Origin: JAMLIA01 sp039810005
GTDB lineage: Bacteria > Chloroflexota > Chloroflexia > Thermomicrobiales > CFX8
Assembly (NCBI GenBank): GCA_039810005.1
Contig: JBDHWD010000076.1
Coordinates: forward strand, 1-15,467
Length of the DNA stretch: 15,467 nt
Reading direction: 5' to 3'
The position numbers were made by a program, and so were the translations under genes. The notes under the pieces are model-generated. The model was not told the DNA's origin, did no database searches, and worked only from the letters and a program-made list of their open reading frames with translations. This document shows, piece by piece, positions 15,066 through 15,467 of this stretch. How positions within the stretch are numbered: the first letter of the stretch is position 1; every line of letters begins with the position of its first letter.

Positions 15066-15187
15066 CGGCAGCGACGGGTGATCTGGCTCCGCGCGGAAAT
15101 CGCGCGTTACAGTTGCGGCACAGCGCCGGACTCTCACCGGGCTTCCCCCTTGTGACCCCACCGATGACCGGTGAGGACCCGCTGCCG
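15066..15187 (-). ncRNA. Cobalamin (AdoCbl/B12) riboswitch aptamer
   Basis: The minus strand shows the conserved core GGGAAGCCCGGTGAGAGTCC, then GGCGCTGTGCCGCAACTGTA, and the 3' B12 box GAGCCAGATCACCC. A perfect 8-bp P1 stem (CGGCAGCG, 15180-15187, with CGCTGCCG, 15066-15073) closes the aptamer. A terminator follows about 60 nt downstream, so ligand binding should stop transcription of the toroid/DUF4430/EcfT/EcfA operon when cobalamin is plentiful. Adjacent genes include no CbiMN cobalt transporter and no B12 biosynthesis enzyme, which points to corrinoid uptake. Confidence 0.93.
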
Positions 15188-15226
15188 CGATTACATTGTC
15201 ACCGACGCGAGCGCGCCGATAGCCTG

Positions 15227-15255
15227 AGTCTGGCACGCGACTGGCGCTGCGTCAA
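15227..15255 (-). promoter_or_regulatory. Possible promoter of the riboswitch operon
   Basis: The minus strand has TTGACG (15250-15255) and, 17 bp later, CAGACT (15227-15232). The -35 is good and the -10 poor (three of six matches). The position, 40 nt before the aptamer, is right. Confidence 0.35.
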
Positions 15256-15283
15256 TTCGTGCGATTGAAAAGGAGCAGCCCAC

Positions 15284-15467
15284 ATGCTCACACCAACATT
15301 CTGGGTCGGCATCCTCTGCATTGTGCTGTTTCTGGAATTGGTGCGCATCGGGATGACGACCTGGTTGTTGAAGCACATTCTGGAGGGTTCGGCGTTGCGT
15401 CGACCGGGCGAGGGGAGCAACGAGGCGGGGCGCGGGCTGCGGACGGCGCGGGCGCGGGCGCGGCGTG
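15284..15467 (+). CDS. Truncated gene: small membrane protein N-terminus (runs off the window)
   Basis: An open frame from ATG 15284 with AGGAG 9 nt upstream continues to the window edge (61 codons). The first 30 residues form one hydrophobic, membrane-spanning segment (FWVGILCIVLFLELVRIGM). The rest, so far, is Arg/Gly/Ala-rich with low complexity (TARARARR). It is divergent from the cobalamin riboswitch operon and could share the 15188-15283 intergenic space for its promoter. No family is recognised. It could be a short S-component-like or unrelated membrane protein; only the sequence beyond the edge can tell. Confidence 0.6.
   Translation, partial: MLTPTFWVGILCIVLFLELVRIGMTTWLLKHILEGSALRRPGEGSNEAGRGLRTARARARR

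Noticed and set aside
14946..15236. In-frame 97-residue N-terminal extension of the toroid protein
   Set aside because: It is translated from the cobalamin riboswitch and its terminator, and the residues are Arg-rich with no signal. The ATG at 14945 with a GGAGGG site and immediate signal peptide is the real start.
15428..15467. GCGCGGG-type low-complexity run as a tandem repeat
   Set aside because: Consistent with Arg/Ala codons of the truncated frame in a high-GC genome; cut off by the window edge.
1..15467. CRISPR array, rRNA or tRNA genes, or prophage
   Set aside because: No regularly spaced repeats with unique spacers, no rRNA or tRNA signatures, and no phage structural or integrase genes were seen.

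Overview
The window looks like a chromosomal segment of a high-GC bacterium, most likely a member of the Chloroflexota (Thermomicrobia/Sphaerobacter-like). This is inferred from the GC-rich codon use, a HTH-NACHT/NB-ARC-like-TPR regulator of a type common there, and secreted tandem 'ETQHN...YW..HGG...FG.PLTE' modules typical of that phylum. No database search was possible, so the taxon is an inference.

Left part (1-4545): a large HTH/STAND-ATPase/TPR regulator (minus strand) is divergent from a GPH/MFS-type sugar:cation symporter (plus strand). A 17-bp palindrome lies in the region between them. Convergent to the symporter is a small PII-like cyclic-di-AMP receptor gene.

Middle part (4507-6921): a minus-strand cluster encodes an 83-aa soluble protein, a small 4-helix membrane protein, a DUF4386 membrane protein and a DUF4389 membrane protein. 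It ends in a strong hairpin. Its promoter region carries an unusual array of three exact GATGTGGTGA repeats plus inverted copies, probably an operator. From 6922 to 7326 there is no credible gene. That stretch holds a 170-bp element bounded by 24-bp imperfect terminal inverted repeats, each itself a hairpin. The lon terminator follows.

Right part (7327-15283, minus strand) is the most interesting. A cobalamin riboswitch plus intrinsic terminator precedes four tightly packed genes: (i) a secreted alpha/alpha-toroid (prenyltransferase-repeat-like) protein with two C-terminal modules, (ii) a membrane-anchored DUF4430-like (transcobalamin beta-domain-like) protein, (iii) an EcfT transmembrane subunit with a long C-terminal extension, and (iv) a fused double ABC ATPase (EcfA-EcfA). 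The proposal is a B12-repressed corrinoid capture and import system, in which genes (i) and (ii) form a split, two-polypeptide analogue of mammalian intrinsic factor/transcobalamin on the cell surface and feed an ECF transporter. No S (substrate) component is encoded in the window. A lon protease gene follows 152 bp downstream. At the right edge a divergent, truncated plus-strand gene begins.
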